From positions 8,601,652 through 8,665,651 of the forward strand of contig OY718805.1 in the NCBI GenBank assembly GCA_963070105.1: a stretch of 64,000 nt of DNA, written 5' to 3'. Numbering within the stretch: position 1 is the stretch's first letter; every line of letters starts with the position of its first letter. Position numbers and translations under genes: made by a program. Of the stretch, positions 30,724-44,000 are shown in pieces. Source of the DNA: Litomosoides sigmodontis (lineage: Eukaryota > Nematoda > Chromadorea > Rhabditida > Onchocercidae). Under the pieces are notes generated by a model. It was given only the letters and a program-made list of their open reading frames with translations. It was not told the DNA's origin and made no database searches.

Positions 30724-31249
30724 TCCCAATTTATTCCAAAATTTATTTTCACGTGTTATCTATTGCATCCCTCAAACGTACGTTTCACATTTTCACAGGC
30801 CGCAGTTAGTTGTACTCAATTTGTTAGAGAAGATGAAAGTGCTGCAAGATTGGTTGGTGTGTAATCTTCACTCTCGAAGAGGAACGGGTACTAGGGCATG
30901 GGACGAAAGGTTGTCACGTGTCACACGTTACGTTTTTTTAATGTTTCAGGAAATTCTCGTGTCACATTAAATGACGCATTAAATTGATGTTCTTTTATCA
31001 TTCAAAACTAACTGTAATTACTTGCAAATAGGTTGAGTAAGGAAAAAAAACAGTGTGAATGAAAAAAATAAAACGACTTTCATCTTTTTTTTTTTTAAAT
31101 TTTTCTCTAAAATAAAATATTGAAAGCATATTCTTCCATCATTTTTTTTATCTCTCAAACACGTGTTTTAGTTGTTAAACGTTCGATAAGAAATTCAGCA
31201 AAATTCAAACTGGAATTTAATTTTTTTCAGACTGTAGCGATTTGCAGTG
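30724..31249. promoter_or_regulatory. Divergent promoter region of NUS1 and NDUFB3
   Basis: Only 526 nt separate the two start codons, so both promoters must lie here or in upstream non-coding exons. A TTTTTTTCAG acceptor ends at 31230, 19 nt before the NDUFB3 ATG, consistent with trans-splicing. No specific factor site is claimed. Confidence 0.5.
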
Positions 31250-31961
31250 ATGGGACATGATGATCATGGACCGAAGATACCATCGTATACATTGTATGAT
31301 AATTATCGTGAGATACCAAAACTTCGTGCACATGAAGAGAGGTTGGCACGAATTGGCTTAAAAGATCCTTGGATAAGGTATGTGTTGTTGCTATGATTGA
31401 TCTATCCTATCATTAAGTCTTTCAATTTTATTTCAAAAAGGTAAAATTTCAAATGGTAGTGACGTGTACTTTGAAAAATGCAAGTCTAGGTGAGTAATTT
31501 GTTGTTTTATTTTGCCAAATAACTTTTAGTTATTTGTCCTGCTAGCTTTTGTCGTTCATTTATTCAGTCGCACTACTGTATTTTTGTGATTTCATAGATG
31601 CTGGAAAGGAGCTAGAATTTAAGCTATTTCAATCACAAATCTTTTAAAAATTTATGATCGATTGGTATTTTGGTAGGTTGCTCTCTCTCTCTCTCGAACT
31701 AGTAAACCAAAAACTTTTTCCTCTATTTTTAGAATTGGCTTGAAAAAATGTGCTAATTCTAATCGATATTTCACTTTTTTCAGAAATTACTCATTTTTAT
31801 TTATGGGACGATTTGCTGGCGATCGATGGGGTAGCTTTAAATATATGATTCGTGCTGGCTGGAAGCTAGGATGTGGCGTTGCGGCTGCAGTAATAGCTAT
31901 AGAAGAATCGTACTCGTACTGGAAGTATGGGCACACGCATTGGGGAAAAGAGCATCATTAA
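31250..31961 (+). CDS. NDUFB3: NADH dehydrogenase [ubiquinone] 1 beta subcomplex subunit 3 (B12)
   Basis: Accessory subunit of mitochondrial complex I, inner membrane, matrix-facing N-terminus. Two exons, 31250-31377 and 31784-31961, 101 aa (human 98). The product starts MGHDDHGPKIPSYTLYDNYR and carries the conserved LKDPWIRNYSFLF..GRF segment, then a single hydrophobic helix (KLGCGVAAAVIAI) and a polar tail. The T-rich acceptor at 31221-31230 just before the ATG suggests a spliced-leader site. A polyadenylation signal AATAAA is at 32057-32062, about 95 nt after the stop. Confidence 0.93.
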
Positions 31962-32570
31962 GATCAGTTTTCTTCAATGCAGTCATCTCTGTTCTGTATA
32001 TTGTTTAGGTCAACTGTAGCAGAGTTGAAATCTTTTATTTGAATGAAAGGTTGCAGAATAAAACCTGCACGTGCTTTTATAGCTACAGTTGTATAACTTT
32101 TGAAGATTTGGGAATCGTTCCGGAAATTTTTTTACTCAGCTTAGACTGAGGTCATTTTTTTGTATAAATAACAAGCTTTTGTGCTATAAAGCTCATATCT
32201 TAGATGTTGTATTGGTGCACTCTTCAAAGCAGCATTCAGGTGATAGCGAAAGGCTTCTCTGTTTTAAACAAAAGTAGTTGAATTGGTGGAAATAATTAAT
32301 ATGAAAATTCTGTTTTTGTGATAATGACTTCCTTGTTGCAAGTGTGGACTCAGAAGGAAAAAATTTATTGCAAACCGATACTGCAAAATAACTTTATGAG
32401 AAATTTCACTCTTGCATTTGCATTTGTCAGATGTATTAGTAGAAATTCGCCATCTGATGCTCAAATGTTAGATAGGAAAAAATGAAAACATTTCCATTTC
32501 TGCTGTTAACTTTTCGCTTTTCTCCAGCAAATGTTGAATTTTGAAAAAATAAAAATTGTAAAATGCATTG

Positions 32571-34539
32571 ATGGCGAACCATTGTGAATTTTCTTTTTAT
32601 TCCGCCAGCAAAACTATTGAAATGAGGGATTATTTGGCTATTAAAACTAGGTCAGTCGATTGACACTCCCGGCGGTAGCAGATGAATGGAGATGACCGTG
32701 ATTTATAATTTTCAATAATGTTTCATCTCCACCCTTGCCTTTAAAATGCAGTTGGTAAGCAGTATGAATGATTCATTGCAATATCCGGGTTTTTGTGATG
32801 TTTAAGTGTCAGTGAAGAACGACCTAGACAAAATCAAATTCATCAGTGGCTGAATGTGGCCATTGAAACTCATTGCTGTCTTCTTCGTTTCCACTGGTGA
32901 GATTATTAAATAGACAAATGTTTTAATTGGATTGGAGAAAGCTTTTCTTGAAAATTGCGCAATTTACGGAAACTTATTTATTTGCAACTAATTATTCAGT
33001 TTATTCCGGAATAATTATGAAGAATTAATTTAAGCAATTTCAAATCATTTAGCGAGAAATTGATTTGGTTCATCGTTTGTTTGTAATTCCACTAGCTTAG
33101 ATGCTACCAAATCGTTGAGAGAAGCAGTAAAACAACATACTAATACTAATATTGATCAATGGATTATTCCAAAAAGTGGTGAAAATACAGTCGTCTCACA
33201 ACGTCAACTTTCTAACAGGTTCCTCAACCATTTAAACACTTCGAAAATTTTGGAAGCTCAAAAAATTGATCTTGTTTTCAAGCTAATGACAGGGTGTTCA
33301 TTCATTGCTTTTATTGTTTTAAGAAATGTAAGTTCGAAGTGGTAGGTCTTATTAAGCGATCTACTAAAGTTTGGATGGCTTGCTTCCCTGTCAAATATGG
33401 CAGGGAATTGAGAATGTTATAAAAGAAGTGGAATTTGTTTAAAGCGAATTTTCACGAATATAATGATTTTTCAAGATTCAGTGCAACGAGCATAATTAAT
33501 TTGCTAAATGGTATTGCACAAATTCTGAGCAGAAATCAATCGAACTTTGCATCATCAAGTCAAGATATACGACAAGTTAGCACATATCTTGAGTGTTGTA
33601 AATAATCGCTATCAATAGCTCTTTTTTTCGTCAAATTTTTCCTCTAAATTTATACCTAACGTAGGATTCTTCATCAGACATCATGATGAAAATTCAAATT
33701 TAGATTTTATTCGATTTTGATTTAAAATGAAAATGAAGGTTAAATTTTGCACTGAGACAATCTCAAACTTATGATCCTATTAGTAAAATATTTTAAACTA
33801 AAGCAAAAAAAAAAAGCTTTTTAGTCTCGCATGAAACTGTCAAATCCAACGAACGTTTACAGTCAAAAGCGTCATCAACCTTCGACTCGTCTGGATACTG
33901 GTGGAAGTAATTTTGATCGTTTCATTGTTTCAGAGAGACGAAACGATAATCCAATGTTAGATTGGATTATTGGTAAATTTAGTAGACGAGGTTAATTTTT
34001 AATGATCTTTTTTCTCAAATTTTATTAGTTGACAAAATGATTTTCCATTCTTCCAGATATCCTCCTTCACTCTTCATTCTAGCAACTTTTATTGAACATA
34101 ACAAAAAAAAATATGCTAGATGTTTCAGTTGATACAAAAATTTTAAAGTTCAAAAATTATGGCACAGTCAAATTTTAAAAATCTATTAAAAACAAAATTG
34201 AAAGAATATACAAGAAATTAAATTATTTGCAATAATTTAAACTTCCTACTCTATTTGCACCTTCTAGAATGATGGATTAATACTGTAATATATGTTCTCT
34301 GTCAAATGACTGTAATATTTTGAGGGATTCAATTATTACAATGAACTCCAATTTGCAACAGTTTTACAAATAATATTTTAGGCTTGGATTGGTCAAGTGG
34401 AAATTTACGATTGGTCAATGTACAAGGTAACAGCATATTAGGAACCGATCTAATTGTACATGATCGTAGCATTGAAATACCTCTTAAACGGTGGCTTTAT
34501 ATTTTGCATTCAGTTTTAGCACAAAGTTCTAATTACTAA
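32571..34539 (+). CDS. Uncharacterised 239-aa protein with one possible TM segment
   Basis: Five exons joined with consistent phases: 32571-32650, 32813-32896, 33096-33327, 33825-33990, 34382-34539; ATG to TAA 239 aa. I do not recognise the family. Visible features: MANHCEFSFYSASKT start, a Cys-rich patch (THCCLLRFHC, residues about 45-54), one hydrophobic stretch (KLMTGCSFIAFIVL, about 118-131), an Arg/Asn/Ser-rich middle, and a C-terminal block (LDWSSGNLRLVNVQGN ... EIPLKRWLYILHSVLAQ) that looks folded. A CTTTTCTCCAG acceptor ends at 32527, 44 nt before the ATG, and the gene lies 610 nt after NDUFB3 on the same strand, so the two could share an operon. Exon 2 could also start at 32807 (in frame). 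Confidence 0.72.
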
Positions 34540-35139
34540 TAATATTAACATGCTGTTACCCCGAGTTACTGTTACTTTTCTACGCGTGCAGCAATGATTA
34601 CTGTTGTAAGGATGCAGTGAATTGCTTAAATTTGCATATTTCTCATTCTAATAGTAGCAAATGAAAGAGCAATATGTATGATAGGCTCAGCATATAAAAT
34701 GAAAAATTATAAACTAACCTTTGTGCACATTAAAAACTTGAAAGAAGTCATTTACATGATACCTTCTTGACTAATTATGCAACCTTAGGTTGAATTAAGT
34801 AAACCACTAATAATCCAACAAGTGAGCTCTTTTGTTATTACTGATCTCTATATTTTCATCCTCTCTTACAATAACCCTCACTTTGCGTTTCACATTACTT
34901 CTGTCATTAAAACAAGAATATTTTACATCGCACTAATAACTTGTTGATGTAGATGTGTATAAAGAAAGATGTTTGATTTTACACTCTTTAATGTTTGAAT
35001 TAGTCAATAATCAAAAACATCATCAAGTGCTCTTCAAATAGTTAACTTTTAATCCCAAACGTGACAAATGGAAAATGTTTGAAAAAAGCATTCATCAATA
35101 CGCATGGAAATTTCTCACTGTTTTTAACAGAAAAAATAT

Positions 35140-38100
35140 TTAGTGCACTTCGTTATTACTTCCCCAATCATCCATATTTGCGATTATATGGCCTAAAACG
35201 GCAAAAATTGATGCCGTATACTCCAGGTCACCATCCTTGAATATCGTTACGTAATCACCATCAGTATGATGAAAATAGAAGTAATAATCGATAGCTTTAT
35301 CAGGTAGATAATTAACTGATGGTACACCATCTTTAGCCCAAAAGCTAACATCACCCTGGAATTGAAGTTGTCGTTAAAATTAATAAAATTAAAATTATTT
35401 CTGTTGAAATTCCAATCCTTAATCACATTTTACAGCTGAGGAGCAGGAGCAGTGGAGTGCTCAACTATATTTATCCTGATCTTTGCAAACTCTATACTTT
35501 TCTTCTCAACAAAATAGCAAATCTGTTAGCATAAATATCACACTAGAAACTATCACTTTGTAAATTAATTAATTATTAAAAATTATTTTCAAACTTTTCA
35601 GTCCATTGAATTTGATAACTTCTCAACGATTTTAAAGTTGTAATTTTCGCTCATTTTTTCACTTCAGACATAGCAACTAACAAGAAATACTTGAAGAAAG
35701 AATTCACTGACACTTTCAAAGATTGAATGAATTACCTGAAATGCGCTAGTTCTTAAACCAAGCTGTATACCATGTCTGCTCAATAATTGTATTATCTCTT
35801 TAATTCGTTTCATCTCAAAAAAAAAGAGATTTCCTTTTGCACAAGTGAGATAATTACGATGAATTGAAATATTGAAATGATGCGAACAAACTTGCTAATT
35901 TGATGAATTTCATACTAAATTATCAAATTTTTAATTTAAATAAAATAATTCTAAATAAGCGCATAAAAGCATACGTGCTGTTGACTGCCACTGAATGACA
36001 GATGTGAAAGCCAATTTGTTGGCCTAAATGCGCCTGTGTCCGTTTCAGATACAAAATAAAATGTTTCATTTGTATTATTCTTATGTGTTTCGTAGTAATG
36101 CTTTGCACCCAAAAATCCCTGCTCTTCCGCTGTCCAAAATATGCCACGAATGGTGCTGAATGAAAAAATAATTAAATTTCAATTTCATTTAAAATTTCAA
36201 TTCATAAATTATGCAAAAAAAACCGAAGAAGTGGAAAACAATTAAACAAACGTTTTTAAAAGCTAAATCAATTGAATGAAACAGTACACAAGTTAATAGA
36301 GAAATTAAAATAATTCGCAATCAGTACATACGAAACAAATTATATTGCAAATTTATAAAATTAATAAAACAATTATTCTGTTAATTTAAAAAAATATATT
36401 CACAAAAATTAATTAATTATGAATGAATGACGATGAATAACCGTTTTGGTTTGAATGCCGGATTTTTTTTAGCTAATCGCTTCAATGAATGTAAAGCACT
36501 CCAAATCGCAGCACAACCACCACCATCATCCATTGCTCCTTGCCCAACATCCCAACTATCCAGGTGTGCCGTCAGTAGTACCACTTCAGATGGTCGTTTC
36601 GTACCTGAAATTACTTCAGATAGATATTGATTGTAAAACTGAGAGGAATAGAAATCGTGTGGCAATTTTTTTTCCTTCACCTACAAAATTGAATAAAAAT
36701 TTTGCATAAACGTTTAGGAAGAAAAAGATTTCAATCTTGAATTATTGTTGCAATCTAACTGTAATGCTAATTATGTAGTAAGAATGAGGAAAAAAACACT
36801 TTTTTGAATTTATGAGGAAATTTAAAAATTAGAAACCAGTAATTTCAAAGATAAGATTTCGAGATGTTGTAACACTTTCGCTATGTGACTTCATATTCAT
36901 TCGGATCACAATCTTTTCACCGTTCTGAAACATTCGATCAATCATATCGGCTTGCTCGATCGCCAAAGATGCAGCTGGGATTCGTGTGCCTTCTGAAGCA
37001 ATATTTCTGTTCATATTAAAATAACTGTTAACTTTATTGTTGCTACACTTCACATTTCAAAAGAACTGCTTTATCTGAGTGTATTGTTTATTAAGTGACA
37101 GATTGATACATCAATTATCTAATTAATTTTAAAATACGACATCTGAAAGAGATTAAATAAATGATTCCAAGCAATTGTAGCCTGAAAAAAATTCTAAAAT
37201 TATGTAAAATAAACAGGTATACCTGCACCATTGCCTGCATGAGGTGAACTGATGGAAAATGATGTTATTGATTTTATCAAAACACCAATGGCACCTAACG
37301 ATTCGAATAGTTTCACTGATCGGCGAAATTTAACCGTATCCGGATAACCAGCAAATTCTTGTGCCGTAACAACGATCTTTCCCTTGACATTAATATACTG
37401 AAATTTCAACACATTTAAATGAATGTAAAATTTTTGCAATGATTTACTGAACTGTTTGTAATGCACTGCATGATTTACGGAACTTATGCGACTAATGAAA
37501 AAAAAAAGGTTTCATCCGGTTTTCCTTCAGCTGTTCCCCTTCCAACATTTGTAATTGGTAAAAGAAAAAAAAACCTTAGAATCATCGAGATTGTGAATAA
37601 CGACCACTTCTCCGGTTACGACAGCCGATTGTGATCCACCAATAGCAAGAACATTAAGCAGCTGATGTCGTGGCTCTTAAAAGCTAGCAATGAAACAGAT
37701 TCACACATAGAAAGAAAAAATGAAACGAAATTTTTCTAAAATATACGGTTGCAAATAAAGCAGCAAAACGTCAATAGCAGAAGTAGGAATACTGTCGCAA
37801 AATTTGATTCCAGGAAAAGATGATAGAATGTAACGAAGATAAGATCAAATCAAGTTTGCCTATTTTATCATTTTTCAAGATAAGACACTGATGGTTTCAG
37901 GAACTTTTCATTGCATTTTCTTTTGGACGAATGCTCACTGACAAAACACCAGAAATCATTTATGAAAATTTCAATCAACAATTTTCTTTTCATATGCCTT
38001 TCATTTAATTCGCTTTTCTAATATTTGCTTTCTTCCTTTACTGAATTTAATATTAGTGAAAAAAAAGTTTTTTTTTTTTTAATACCAATTATTTCTACAA

Positions 38101-39582
38101 CATCTGCTCCACGAATCCAATGTGGCAAGTTTGGTACTTCTTCGGTGTGTACCGCATCGAAATCATCATCCTCCAAACTTTTTGCCAAAAAATCAATTGC
38201 TCTATAATTTTTAGCAAATTATGCATTCACTAATAAATTACACCCTTTTTTTTCAGTTGCATATTTCTCTTCCTCTTTTTTTTTTTAAATTTGATTAAAA
38301 AAAATATTATAACTTGCTAAACAGTTATCATCAGTGCTAAACATCATCATCAGTCATATCATTAAATCATTTTTAAATAATTTTTTTTAATTAAAAAATT
38401 TAATATATTTTTAACTTTTCATCACTGTTGTGTTTCGCATAACATATTCGAAAATTAATGCCTCCATATAAATTTTCCAAAGAGAAAGAAGCAAAGTCTG
38501 AAAAATGATGAATGGTTTGTTTAAAAGCTTACAGTTCCAAGCTATTCGAACCAACCATTCGACTTCCAAAACCATCAGCTAATGTGCTAAGCCACTGATA
38601 AGCTAATCCTGCTCCATCACCTCTAGTAATATAACGAATCAATTCCGTCACTTCATTCTCGAACTACAACGAATAAATTCATTGAACATAAATCATTCTG
38701 TATTTCGGTTATTAATTACATTCAAATTAAAAAAAGGGAATTGAAATCAACAAATGAATGATAAGTGGTGCAAAACACACAAAAGTATCATTTTACTATA
38801 CAACTAAATATTGCCATTGCATTTTACAATTCGCTTAATTCTAAAATTTAGATTTCATTTGGAAATAAATTCAAATTTCATTTCATTTATTGCAAAATAA
38901 AATTCTTTCAGTCCATCAAATAAAATTTAAAATCACTTCGTTAAGTGATATTTTCACTCAAACAAATACATCACATTATTCATCATATTTTTTCACTAAA
39001 ATGTGCATTTTTTGAATTCAACAAGAGTAAGTTATAGGTGCATATGCACAATTTCAGGATAACTATGTCTATCTATAGTGTTTAGAAAAAGCAAATCCAA
39101 AAAAAATTTTTGCTTTTAAAAATTGTGTGTTAAATTTAAATGCTACGAGGAGGAAGGAACGAGATTTTTTTTTTCCTTGTTGAAGTATTGAAATAAAAAC
39201 CAGAACTGATAGTATCAAACAAACGTTCTCTGTCATTTAAATTTCGAACTCTTTCATTCACGACACTTGAAGAGCTAATAAAATTTATTGACTTTTTTTT
39301 AACAGCAAAAATTACCATTTTTTTCTTTTGAAGAATCAAACAAAAAGTGGCTAAGCGATCCGACTGGAATCAAAATTGAAATCTAAGCGTAAATGCAAAT
39401 GAAAGAATCCAAAAGTTAAAATGATATTTTTGAATTAATATAATAAATTCATTCATCAGGTTCTATGATTGCATGAATTAGAAGAAACAAACTTTTTCTC
39501 GAATGTAATTTTGATCGGAACGAATGGGTAATGTTACAGTGACCAAGAGGAGAAGTGACGAGTAAGCAGTGATTGATGGCAT
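35140..39582 (-). CDS. CPQ: Carboxypeptidase Q-like M28 metallopeptidase
   Basis: Secreted or lysosomal di-zinc exopeptidase that cleaves dipeptides (plasma glutamate carboxypeptidase). Ten exons: 39493-39582, 38533-38663, 38086-38201, 37575-37675, 37223-37397, 36837-36992, 36442-36604, 35975-36155, 35736-35813, 35140-35355; 468 aa (human 472). Exon 1 encodes a signal peptide (SSLLLLVTVTLPI); an in-frame ATG seven codons upstream (39603) is an alternative start. The PA-like insert (KIVVTAQEFAGYPDTV, SPHAGNGAG) precedes the catalytic core. Zinc ligands and catalytic residues are present: H270-L-D-S-W-D, MDDGGG with D282, WTAEEQG with E321/E322, SETDTGAF, and C-terminal FHHTDGD. All key residues are intact, so it should be active. 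Convergent with the 239-aa gene. Confidence 0.95.
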
Positions 39583-39603
39583 GTTTACGAATGAGCTAAT
39601 CAT

Positions 39604-41289
39604 AGACAGATAGATAAGCGACCGGAGTGGCACCACTCTTTTATATTTTATTTTTGCAGGATGGGAGAGAGAGGAGTGAAAGATGAAGATCGAATCGTTG
39701 ATTGAAATGAGGGAGAGGTGAAAAATGCAATATACCTGTTCTCTCTCTTTGTTCAACTTTCCTAAATTTCATAACCGAGAACCCCTGCTACTACCACAAC
39801 TACTACCAGTCCGGTTCAACAAGAAATCATTCTCTTTTCAAATATTTCTTTCAAATGCAAAAAATGAGAAAGGAAAAAAAAATTCCCTGATAATTCAGTA
39901 GAGCAAGCATTGTTTGCAGAAGAAAATTCCCATTTTTTTTCCCTAATAGCCGCCCTATCATCACTTTTCGTTTATTACAGTAAAATTTGCTTCATTCCAT
40001 GTACGGCAACATCTTTCAAAAATTATCTCCCTTTTTTTTCTGTAATAAACTTTCAAAATTTTATGTTTTCTATTGCATAAAATTAGGTGAACAAAAAAAA
40101 AAGAGAGAAATAATACAATAGAAGTAATATAAAGTGAATAAAAAAGTACAAAAAATAAATAACAGTGGAAAAAGAAAAGGAAATGGAAAAGAAAATAAGC
40201 GTAAAAATATCAGATGCAATATTCATTCAGTCCACTTTCTTCAAGATTTCTTTTGAACTTTCAGTATTGTGAAAAACGATATTTGGAAAAATTTTAGAAA
40301 TATTTCAAATCCCACACATTTTACGCTCGCTTTATTTATTTCAAATTGGCGAAAAAAAAAACTGAAATATGGAACAATACGAATGAATCCAGGAATTCAA
40401 TCATTTATTTCAAATGTTTCAGCAAGCAAAACCTGAAACTCCAACATGAACTTGATGCATTCAGGAAACATCACCTTAAAATTACATGAATTAGAAAATA
40501 CATGCGGGATACAATAACAATGATTGAATGAATAGAGGCTGAATGCATTCTTATGCAGTCCTACGATATTTAGAATAAAATAGTAACTAAAAGATAAGTT
40601 ATACTTTAACTGTAGAACTGAATACGCATTATATGAATGAATTTCAGAAAATTAGTATTTTTTCATTTGTTAATTTTCTCTAACTTCAATGTAAATTACG
40701 TGACAGCTTGTCGTGAAGTCTTAAGCGTTTTACTGGAAATTGCATGTGCCAAGGAAGAACAGAAAGCATTTTGAAATCTTAAATCAAATTGAGCAAACAC
40801 AGATGCATATATAAGTCCAAAACTTCGATATTTTATCGAGTGGATTGATTAAACAAAATGGTTGGGTAGTTCAAATGACGAGCTCTATACAATCATTTGA
40901 GATCCATTGAAAGAAGCGTTCTCCCATTAAATTAATTTTGATGGCTTCATTTAGAAAGGTGATCTTTTGCACCTCGAAATTGCGTGGGTAACAAAGCAGA
41001 AATAAGCAAATATTTGTAATGCAAAAAAAAGTTAAATAAAGAATGCACTGCAAAAATTATCCACAATAATTAAGCACACAATGAAGCAAGGAGACTGAGT
41101 ACAGCATACTTTCATAGTACATGAATATATAAACTGATCACATGAATTGAAAAAAAAGTGAATTTTACATCTCTAACAATTAATCTTGTCATAATTTGAA
41201 AAAACGAACTGTCAACCGTGTGTGGCGCCAGCAGCTCAATAAGTGATAACCCAACAGTTTGAATAACAAGATAAAATAACATACAGCAT
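39604..41289. other. Intergenic, no gene seen
   Basis: AT-rich sequence upstream of CPQ and downstream of PPP1R7; no exon chain found on either strand. Confidence 0.6.
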
Positions 41290-43626
41290 TCAACGACATA
41301 AAGTGGCATCAATTTGTGTCACCTGAGGTAAGCATAACATTACTTTCCTTCGGTAACTACCGTGGTCTGCTTTATAAATAGGGTTTCTTTCCAGATAAAT
41401 CGTCCTCAAAGCAGACAACTTTGAAAGCTTTAACACCTCGTTCCAATCTGATAATTCATTGTCGTTTAACTGAAAGAAGAATCAATATGAAAAACAAGAA
41501 TGAACACGCAAAATTTTGTACTATATATTGAATGTAGATAGAATGGATAACTAAAGGTTCCAGATCAGTTAACCTATGTTTCATGCCATGTAAATCTTTT
41601 TTTCCCTACAATATCAATAAAAGCAACTCAAGAAAAAAATCAATCCGAGCTCAAGAAAAAAAAAGCAACTCAAGAAAAAATCAATAGCTATGATTTTCCA
41701 GCAATATTTTTTCCGACGTCTACTGTGAGGAATTTTAAGAAGTAATAAATAAGTACCAGATGCGTAAATAATTAAACGCACCCATATATTCTCCAATTGA
41801 TCCAAATCAAGAAGGCCGTCCAATTTAGCTATCTTATTGTTAGCTGCATCAATTATTGTTAGCTTTTTCTGCAAAAATTCTATTTTAACACTTCAAAGAA
41901 ACAAATAAATCCATATTTAGAAGGAAATCTTCGATATTACTTTTCAAAGTGGTAAAAATTGTATTTTCTACATTCAAAACAAAATACTTTAGTACTATAC
42001 ACATGACAATGAATGGACTGCAAGATAGCATCACAAATTAATAAAAAACCTGATGCGCCAGGTCGGCCAAAGATTCAATCCCTTGGTCACTAATATGAAG
42101 CTCAGTGAGCTCAGTAAGCATTGAAATACCTCTCAGCTCAGTTAAACGATTTGCCTGTAACAGAAAACGTGACACGTTTTCAACATCAAAATGTGAAATT
42201 GCAAAAATGTCAAATAACATCCAAAGATATACCACTAACTTCTATGGAACCAGTTACAAAGCATATCCGCACAGAGATCTTCCCTGCAGAAAACAGATAA
42301 GAATTTAGCTGAGTTATCTTTAAAAAGATAACGAAGTGGAAAATCCTACCGGAGCACTTAGCACTGTAAGCTTGACCAGGCTTTCCAAGTTTTCAAATTT
42401 CTGGATTTTATTTTTACCAACATACAGTTCATGAAGATTTTGCAAATGTCCAATGTTTTCTAATTTCTGAAAAAAACAATGACGGAAAACGTAATTATTA
42501 GTAAATTTCAAATAAAGATATTACTCAAGAATGAATATGACGTAACCTTGATTCGATTATCACCGAGCTCAAGAACTTCAAGCTTCGTTAGTGATTCCAA
42601 TCCATCAATTTTTTCAATTTTATTATGTACCAAATAGATACGTCTTAAGTTACACAGTGCAGATAAACCTTCAATTTTTCTGATACGATTGTAACTTAAA
42701 TCAAGAACTTCAAGATTAACCAATGCATCGAGATGCGAAATAACCTGAAATAAAAACAGTATATTAGACAGTTTGCTTTATTCAAGGCTCAACGTACTAC
42801 AGATGAAACAGCACAAGGCGACTGCAATAATTAAAGAATAACATAAACAATTCAGTCTGTTACTACTGTAACAGTAGAAAGGAAAAAAACAGTTTACAAA
42901 CCTCAATCTGATTGTCGTATAAATCGAGCTCAGTTAGAGTGGAGATTGCAAGGTGATCATTCAGTGACACTAACAGATTCTGTCGCAAGCAAATTTCCTT
43001 TAAAACAAACAGCTAATGAACAAGATATATAAGTCCCATATCCCCTCACAAACTTCATATGAAGGAAAATAACACGTCCGAACAGATCTGATGTAGAAAG
43101 ATGCCTTATTGATAAAAATACAATATAATATGCAGGCTATCAATAAAAAAAAACTAATAATAGAAGGTTAAATATACCTTCAAGTGGGCAAATCGTGAAA
43201 ACTCTGGAACAGCGTCCACACGACATTGAGTTAGATCTATAGACTAAAATACCACGAGAAAAGAGTTAGATAATGAAAAAAGAAAAAAATGACCAAAGCT
43301 GTCCTAATTTTACCGTCCAACTAATTTACCTAATCCTTACAGGTATCACTTTCCCATTGATAATTTATATTAAAATCCATTTATCACCAAAAAAAAATAA
43401 TAACGTAAAACGACTTTAATGAAGTAGGAAAAATTTCTACCTATAATGATGTAGAAAAAGATATTGCAGTGCTCTTTGAAGAAACAGTTACCTCTGACTC
43501 AACATCAAAATCATTCAGGTCAAACAAATTTCGATGCAATTTTTTGCCGCTCTCTGTCTGAACCACATCTGTATCATCATCCATCAGTTCATTATCACAA
43601 TTAACATTAACGTCACCAGATGCCAT
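41290..43626 (-). CDS. PPP1R7: Protein phosphatase 1 regulatory subunit 7 (SDS22)
   Basis: Leucine-rich-repeat protein that binds and regulates the PP1 catalytic subunit, mainly in the nucleus and at mitosis. Eight exons, all phase 0: 43492-43626, 43178-43243, 42902-42997, 42547-42744, 42350-42466, 42050-42154, 41782-41868, 41290-41469; 327 aa (human 360). An acidic N-terminus (MDDDTD) precedes tandem 22-residue SDS22-type LRRs with the NKI-x-KI-EGL/DGL pattern (for example YNRIRKIEGLSALCNL), then the LRR cap YLERNPIYK..YRRKVMLCLPQVTQIDA. An AATTTCAG acceptor lies 2 nt before the ATG (43629 side), the arrangement expected for a trans-spliced downstream operon gene. The upstream same-strand gene ends 375 nt away. 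Confidence 0.97.
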
Positions 43627-44000
43627 CCCTGAAATTTTATCCAGCTTTGCAAAAACTACGCACAACATGAAAACTAGTATATTCGTATTTTAAACGATCA
43701 ATATAACACTACATAATATAGATCCGCAATCTGTCAACACTGCGCATCTAGGAAAGATTCAATGAATATATATACACCAACACATGAAAAATTAACAGCT
43801 CGTTTACAAATGATACAAAATATGCATTTCTCTTAATCGTGACTTTTTTGCATAAAATCCATACATCCAGTGTCATAATTAAGTTTTTCGCTTTTTTTTT
43901 TTTTTGAGGCAAATCATGCTCATCCGAATGCCATGAGCGAAACAATGATATGACCAAAGTAACACCTTATTTGATCTTCTATCTTCGAAAAACCTTGCTA

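Noticed and set aside
30662..30970. 102-codon plus-strand frame
   Set aside because: Antisense to NUS1 exon 1 and its promoter; the NUS1 strand has family-level matches.
36605..36685. Extension of CPQ exon 7 upstream to the GTAG acceptor near 36685
   Set aside because: It would break phase with exon 6 and insert residues absent from the family; the acceptor at 36605 restores ITG-TKRPSEVV.
36427..36709. Plus-strand frames rich in His/Pro/Ser
   Set aside because: Antisense shadows of the CPQ metal-binding exon (36442-36604).
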